A DNA stretch of 37,593 nt from Planctomycetota bacterium. GTDB taxonomy: Bacteria; Planctomycetota; Planctomycetia; Pirellulales; PLA5. Under the pieces are notes generated by a model. That model ran no database searches. It was not told the DNA's origin and was given only the letters and a program-made list of their open reading frames with translations. The stretch lies in NCBI GenBank assembly GCA_003576845.1, contig QEVJ01000051.1, positions 1 through 37,593 on the forward strand. Direction: 5' to 3'. Of this stretch, positions 33,618 through 37,593 are shown in pieces (the stretch's first letter is position 1; the number at the start of each line of letters is the position of its first letter). Position numbers and translations under genes: made by a program.

Positions 33618-34724
33618 TTACTCGATAATCAGCCGCGCGTGCAGTTTGCCGTTGCGGTCGAGGCCTTTGATGATTTCGATCGTATCTTCCTCCGATGCCC
33701 GCACGGCATTGAGCGCGTCGAGCAGGCCTTGCAGCCGCGACGTGCCCGGTTGCTGCTGCAGGTTCCGGCGTTCCGGGTCGATCGCGACGAACCCGCCGCC
33801 CGTCGTGCCCGTTTCGATGACGATGTTCTTGAGCCTCACGACGGCCGCGCCGATCTCGACATCGCCGCCGACTACGATGGTCTTCGTCCGCTCGTTGATG
33901 ACGACTCGGGCTTCCGTCTCCGGCTCCGGAATCGACTGGCTCAGCACTTGCGATACGAAGAATACCGGATCGGCCTTTTGATTCTCCGACTGCGGATTGA
34001 GATACACCTGCGGAATCGGCACTTCGATTTGCGTGTGGTCGACCGCTCGCGCGCTTAGGCTGTGGACGTTGAGCAGTTGCGTGTTGAGCAGTTCGGCGAT
34101 GTCGGACGCGACCTGATAATCGGCTCGGTCGCGGTCGAGAATCAGCACCAGCTTGCCGCCGGAAAAGTCCGGGCTGGGAAAGCTCTCTTCGAGCCGGGCG
34201 CCGCCGTGAACCTTCGCCGCGACCGGCATCCGCGCCGCGTCGTCGAGTTCGAGCTGACCCTGGGCCAGGGCGAACACGCGGCGGCTCTTCACGTCCGGTC
34301 CCAACAGCGGCGTCATGAACAAGCGGCCGCCGACGAGACTCTTCGCGGACAGCGCGCTCACGTGGCAGTCGAGCGTGTCCCCTCGCTGTGCGCCGGCCGG
34401 AATCGTCGCCGTCACCATGACGAGCGCGATGTTTTTGGCGTCCTTGAGCTCACGCAACCCGCCCTGCCCCTTAGCGTTCGCCGGACTCAGCGGCATTCCC
34501 ATCAGTTCCATCGTCCGAGCCATCGCCCGAATCGTCGGCAGCGAATCCGCCCCATCACCGGTGCCCTTAAGCCCGACGACGAGTCCCAGCCCTTGCAGCG
34601 TCACCTCTTCCATCCCCTTCACGCGGCAAATGCTCTTCAAAAGAATCCGCGCGTCAGCAGCAGGAGCGAACGCCAACAAGGCAACCAGTGCGGCAACGAT
34701 TCGCAAGCAAGAAAATCGTGTCAT
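33618..34724 (-). CDS. flgI: Flagellar P-ring protein FlgI
   Basis: 368 residues from ATG 34724, with GAAGGA about 8 nt upstream. A signal peptide (ALVALLAFAPAADA) precedes the mature protein. The family signature is clear: RILLKSICRVKGMEEVTLQG, LGLVVGLKGTGDGADSLPTI, KNIALVMVTATIPAGAQRGD and the C-terminal VNERTKTIVVGGDVEIGAAV-like strand (here VINERTKTIVVGGDVEIGAA). FlgI forms the ring around the rod in the peptidoglycan layer, assembled with FlgA as chaperone. Its presence with FlgH shows a rod that crosses both a wall layer and an outer membrane. Confidence 0.93.
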   Translation of the reverse strand: MTRFSCLRIVAALVALLAFAPAADARILLKSICRVKGMEEVTLQGLGLVVGLKGTGDGADSLPTIRAMARTMELMGMPLSPANAKGQGGLRELKDAKNIALVMVTATIPAGAQRGDTLDCHVSALSAKSLVGGRLFMTPLLGPDVKSRRVFALAQGQLELDDAARMPVAAKVHGGARLEESFPSPDFSGGKLVLILDRDRADYQVASDIAELLNTQLLNVHSLSARAVDHTQIEVPIPQVYLNPQSENQKADPVFFVSQVLSQSIPEPETEARVVINERTKTIVVGGDVEIGAAVVRLKNIVIETGTTGGGFVAIDPERRNLQQQPGTSRLQGLLDALNAVRASEEDTIEIIKGLDRNGKLHARLIIE

Positions 34725-34736
34725 GACAACATCCTT

Positions 34737-34812
34737 CTGTCCACTATCCACTGTCCACTGTCCACCGCCCGCTTCCCCAGCCCCCAGCCCCCAGCCCCAG
34801 CCCCAGCCCCCG
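34737..34812. repeat. Heptanucleotide and CCCCAG-type repeats between flgH and flgI
   Basis: 34737-34764 holds four 7-nt units (CTGTCCA, CTATCCA, CTGTCCA, CTGTCCA). 34772-34812 continues with repeats of 6-7 nt (CCCCAG, CCCCCAG). Together they fill the gap between the flgH stop and the flgI ribosome site. Confidence 0.75.
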
Positions 34813-35637
34813 CTAAAACGGATTGATCGTATCGATCACCTTCGTCATCCACCCGCGGCGATAGCCATCGCGAACGTGCCCGCGCGACTTGCGATAGATC
34901 TTCGGCTCGGCGATGTCTTCGCTGAGCACCGTGTTGTCCGCATTCACGTCGTCGGGCCGGATAATGCCGGTAATCGACGTATCGAACACTTCATTATCCT
35001 GCTGAAACGTCCCGTGAGCTTCCAGCACGAGGTTGCCGTTCGGGCGAATGTCGACGACCGTCGCCGCAACGCGAAACTCGATCCGATTGCGCAATTCCAA
35101 CTCGCTGTCGGTGCGATAGGTCTGTTGGATCGTGCCGCTGGCCTTTGGATCGCCGTCGGCTTGCTCGGCCGGCTTGAGCGTGAGTCCGCTCGCGAGCTTG
35201 ACCCAATCCTTGAGCACCGCGTCGTACAATCCGTTCTTGCGGCGGTCGACCGAGCCTTCGCTCAAGTAGGCGGAGTTTTCCTTGACGACCACCGTAATGA
35301 TGTCGTGCACCTTGAGCTTTCGCGGCAGAATCGGCTCCTGGTAGTACGGCGAAATGTTGTCCAGCGTCAAATACGGCGCCGACGGCGGAACCACAGCGCC
35401 TTGAACCGCCATCGGCTGCGGGGCGTAACCTGGCGATCGGGCGCCCTGAGTTCGCGCGTCTTGAGGTCGGGCATCTTGCGCCCGGGCAATTCGCGGCGGA
35501 ACCGGCGACGTCGCCTGCAACGCCGCCCGCGAAACGGGTTGCTGCGCAAGCGACGCCGTCGCCGCAGCGCCGGTAACGGCCACGCCGATCGTCCAGCGGA
35601 CGGTGGAGGAAATCGAGTGGAGGCGTTTGGCGGTCAT
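34813..35637 (-). CDS. flgH: Flagellar L-ring protein FlgH (no lipobox)
   Basis: 274 residues from ATG 35637, with CAGGA about 9 nt upstream. A signal peptide (WTIGVAVTGAAATASLAQQ) is followed by a Pro/Arg/Gln/Ala-rich linker at about 40-90, with the repeats QDARPQDARTQGARSPG. The FlgH core then begins (KLKVHDIITVVVKENSAYLS) and continues through ELELRNRIEFRVAATVVDIR, PNGNLVLEAHGTFQQDNEVF and ITGIIRPDDVNADNTVLSED to the C-terminal INPF. Standard FlgH is a lipoprotein with Cys after the signal peptide; this protein contains no cysteine at all. Either the ring is held in the outer membrane without a lipid anchor or another protein supplies it. Confidence 0.9.
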   Translation of the reverse strand: MTAKRLHSISSTVRWTIGVAVTGAAATASLAQQPVSRAALQATSPVPPRIARAQDARPQDARTQGARSPGYAPQPMAVQGAVVPPSAPYLTLDNISPYYQEPILPRKLKVHDIITVVVKENSAYLSEGSVDRRKNGLYDAVLKDWVKLASGLTLKPAEQADGDPKASGTIQQTYRTDSELELRNRIEFRVAATVVDIRPNGNLVLEAHGTFQQDNEVFDTSITGIIRPDDVNADNTVLSEDIAEPKIYRKSRGHVRDGYRRGWMTKVIDTINPF

Positions 35638-35700
35638 CGCGGTTTCCTGTGGGCTCGGCTTGAAATACATCGTTCGCTTATTGAGCGGTTGGCTGTCCCG

Positions 35701-36765
35701 TTACTCGGCGGCGAATGTGCCGCGCGTCGATGAGGCATCGCTCGCTTGCGCGGCGCTGGCGAACACCTCGACGACTTGCACGTCGGCCACGCGGGCGAAA
35801 TACCGCTTGCGGTCGGCGAGCGATTCGATCTCCACGAGCTCGCCCCGGCCGCCGTCCTGCCGCGTGCGTCCCGTCGTCTTGACGCGAACGCCGGCCGAAT
35901 AGGCATACACGGTCACGACGTCGCCGCGTTTTACCAGCAGCGGAGGCCGGACGTAGTTGGCGTCGAGCACCTGGCCCGCCGCGATGGAACGCACCGCTTC
36001 CTGGCCGATAAGTTCTTGCGGTGAGTGGAAAGCACCTTTCTGAGCCACGCCGCGCTTGGCCGGCGCGAGCGCCAGGTCGCTCGCGCGAATCACGTCTCCC
36101 TTGACCAGCGGCCGAACTGCGACGACGACCATGTCGGGCCCTTCAAGCGTCGCTTCGACGGCGAATTGCGCTTCCTTCGCGCCCAGGACAATGTTGAACG
36201 ACTGTGGTCCTTGCCAAGGTTCGGCGCCGCCTTCGACCGCGATTCGTCCGAACGCGCCCTGCACGGACCGCACCTGGTCTTCGTTCAGTTCCACGTTCAC
36301 GCGCCAGTCGCGGTCGGCATCGACGTTGCGCGCGAGGTATTTTGCGATGGCAGCTTCCACGGCCGCATTCGCCCCGCGAGCGGCGCTGCCGTTCGAGCGG
36401 AATTTGCGTTGCGTCGCCGAATTGATCGCTGCCGAGCCGAGCCGCACTTCGCTCGCCCCGCCGAAACGATGCTCGCCGGTCGCGATTCCGCGGAGAGCAA
36501 GCAGGTCCTGCACTTCGCGAAGCTTCAACGTTCGCTCGCCCGGCACGGCCGGCGTGGGCAACAACTCGACGCTTGCCAGCACCGCCCGTTCCGTTTCGTT
36601 GGCAGCCTGGATGTCGGCCACATCGCCCAGCGTAATCACGCGCCCGCCGACCGCGGCATCGGCGCGAAGCTGAATCTCCGCCCCCCGCACCGGCGCCGTC
36701 CACGACGACAGCACGATCGCGATGGCCAAGAACCAGTAGCCAAGGTTCGTTCGTAGTTCGGACAT
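35701..36765 (-). CDS. flgA: Flagellar P-ring assembly chaperone FlgA
   Basis: 354 residues from ATG 36765; the frame is open to 36876, but the upstream part crosses a repeat array. A signal peptide is present (LGYWFLAIAIVLSSWTAPVR-GA). The N-terminal half is longer than in E. coli FlgA. The C-terminal SAF/ChapFlgA part is clear: VRPLVKGDVIRASDLALAPA, LIGQEAVRSIAAGQVLDANY, VRPPLLVKRGDVVTVYAYSA and VKTTGRTRQDGGRGELVEIE. FlgA works in the periplasm to help FlgI assemble, and the gene is followed by flgH and flgI. No Shine-Dalgarno is seen. Confidence 0.9.
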   Translation of the reverse strand: MSELRTNLGYWFLAIAIVLSSWTAPVRGAEIQLRADAAVGGRVITLGDVADIQAANETERAVLASVELLPTPAVPGERTLKLREVQDLLALRGIATGEHRFGGASEVRLGSAAINSATQRKFRSNGSAARGANAAVEAAIAKYLARNVDADRDWRVNVELNEDQVRSVQGAFGRIAVEGGAEPWQGPQSFNIVLGAKEAQFAVEATLEGPDMVVVAVRPLVKGDVIRASDLALAPAKRGVAQKGAFHSPQELIGQEAVRSIAAGQVLDANYVRPPLLVKRGDVVTVYAYSAGVRVKTTGRTRQDGGRGELVEIESLADRKRYFARVADVQVVEVFASAAQASDASSTRGTFAAE

Positions 36766-36792
36766 GGCGTTAGATATGGTCGGTTTTGGGGA

Positions 36793-36898
36793 GAATGCAG
36801 AATTCGAAACGCAAAAAGCAGAATGTAAAACGAAGAATGATGGGTCTTGCGAATGATGGCGTGTTTCATTTTTCATTCTTCATTTTGCATTCTGCATT
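36793..36898. repeat. Opposing heptanucleotide arrays between flgG and flgA
   Basis: 36793-36841 holds seven 7-nt units (GAATGCA, GAATTCG, AAACGCA, AAAAGCA, GAATGTA, AAACGAA, GAATGAT). 36864-36898 holds five units of opposite type (TTTCATT, TTTCATT, CTTCATT, TTGCATT, CTGCATT). Only 22 nt separate them, so a long imperfect hairpin can form between two genes of one operon. Confidence 0.8.
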
Positions 36899-36931
36899 CC
36901 CCTTCTCTGTGTTTAAGGCTCCGCATCGCCA

Positions 36932-37593
36932 CTAGAACCGCCTCAGGTTCGCCACGAGTTGCAACATCTGGTCGCCGGCTTGGACCGCCTGGCTGTTGAG
37001 CTCGAATGCCCGCTGGGTAGTGATGAGGTCGATCAGTTCTTCCACCGGTTCGACGTTCGAGATTTCGAGCGTCCCCTGCCGCACGCGGCCGACGCCTTGC
37101 ACGCCGGGATTGCCGACCGTCGCCGCGCCCGACGCTTCCGTTTCGGCGTACAGGTTCTCGCCGAGCTTGAGCAAGCCCTCAGGATCGACGAAGGTGGCGA
37201 GTTGCAACTGCCCCACTTGCGACAGCGCCGATTGTCCCGGCTGCCGCACCGAGACAATGCCGTCCGGGCTGACGACGATTTCCGTTGCGTCTTGCGGAAT
37301 CTGAATGGACGGTTCGAGCAGCCGCCCGGTGCTCGCCGAGCCCATGACGAGCTGTCCCTGTGCGTTCTGCGAAAAGTTGCCGGCCCGCGTATAGACGATC
37401 GTTCCGTCGGAGTCGGTGACTTGGAAGAAGCCGTCGCCTTCGATCGCCCAATCGAGTGGCCCGCCGGTGATGTTGAACTCGCCCTGCTCGAAGTTCGTCT
37501 GCACGCTCGACACCTTCGAGCCGAGGCCGATCGACGTGCCGGTCGCCGTGAGGTTGCCTTGAGCGTCGACCGCGCCGGGCAACATCTCGTGGC
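36932..37593 (-). CDS. flgG: Flagellar distal rod protein FlgG (partial, N-terminus beyond window)
   Basis: The frame runs off the window edge; about 220 C-terminal residues are present, and an internal ATG lies at 37585. FlgG hallmarks are visible: GSKVSSVQTNFEQGEFNITG, GPLDWAIEGDGFFQVTDSDG, YTRAGNFSQNAQGQLVMGS and the C-terminal helix SNVEPVEELIDLITTQRAFE-LNSQAVQAGDQMLQ. FlgG forms the distal rod, exported through the flagellar apparatus. It is the first gene of the cluster seen here and precedes flgA. Confidence 0.92.
   Translation of the reverse strand, partial: HEMLPGAVDAQGNLTATGTSIGLGSKVSSVQTNFEQGEFNITGGPLDWAIEGDGFFQVTDSDGTIVYTRAGNFSQNAQGQLVMGSASTGRLLEPSIQIPQDATEIVVSPDGIVSVRQPGQSALSQVGQLQLATFVDPEGLLKLGENLYAETEASGAATVGNPGVQGVGRVRQGTLEISNVEPVEELIDLITTQRAFELNSQAVQAGDQMLQLVANLRRF

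Noticed and set aside
1-37593. tRNA genes, rRNA, CRISPR, insertion sequences
   Set aside because: No T-loop pattern, spaced direct repeats, transposase frame or terminal repeats were found by eye. A covariance-model scan would be needed to exclude small RNAs, including selC.

Overview
The window looks like chromosomal DNA of a high-GC, flagellated bacterium with an outer membrane. The best guess is a planctomycete of the Pirellula type. This is an inference from the kinds of protein seen: FlgH/FlgI rings, a very large FlgL, an ECF sigma factor next to a secreted PDZ protein, many long secreted proteins of unknown function, and structured intergenic repeats. No rRNA, tRNA, CRISPR array, transposase or phage gene was seen.

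Layout. 1-1500: a minus-strand gene for an exported thioredoxin-like protein that is split by an in-frame TGA exactly where the first cysteine of a CGPC motif should be. A long hairpin follows the TGA, so this is a strong selenoprotein candidate. 2071-7128: a LysM/degenerate L,D-transpeptidase protein, then a flippase, a Gfo/Idh/MocA oxidoreductase and an epimerase that look like a surface-polysaccharide cluster. 7169-11137: an exported STN-like protein, then an ECF sigma factor, a probable anti-sigma factor and a PDZ protein ending at a clear terminator. 11488-13379: a putative metallopeptidase and a DedA-type membrane protein. 13557-15512: an unknown secreted protein and a short flagellin. 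15569-17151: an exported CX4R phosphatase-like protein, a BON protein and a CBS-pair protein. 17152-20840: a two-sided control region with two sigma-54-type promoters and a central palindrome, followed by an NtrC-type regulator and a globin-coupled histidine kinase. 20863-24225: a MacB-type permease, an APC-family transporter and a small membrane protein. 24598-27535: a SirB1-like protein, a Gly/Pro/Arg/Asp-rich secreted protein and TrmB. 27639-37593: a minus-strand flagellar cluster in the order flgG (partial), flgA, flgH, flgI, flgJ, flgN, flgK, flgL.

How the genes fit together. The flagellar cluster encodes the distal rod, the P and L rings with the P-ring chaperone, a rod-binding protein, and the hook-filament junction with its chaperone. 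The flagellin lies about 12 kb away. The NtrC-type regulator and the globin kinase probably form a two-component pair that senses O2 or redox state. Its likely first targets are its own gene and the divergent CBS-BON operon. The sigma/anti-sigma/PDZ operon looks like an envelope-stress unit.

Intergenic DNA is unusually structured. There are two copies of a 24-23-24 nt inverted-repeat element, seven loci with 7-nt-period tandem repeats (three of them as opposing arrays), and a 40-nt imperfect inverted repeat inside the flagellar cluster.
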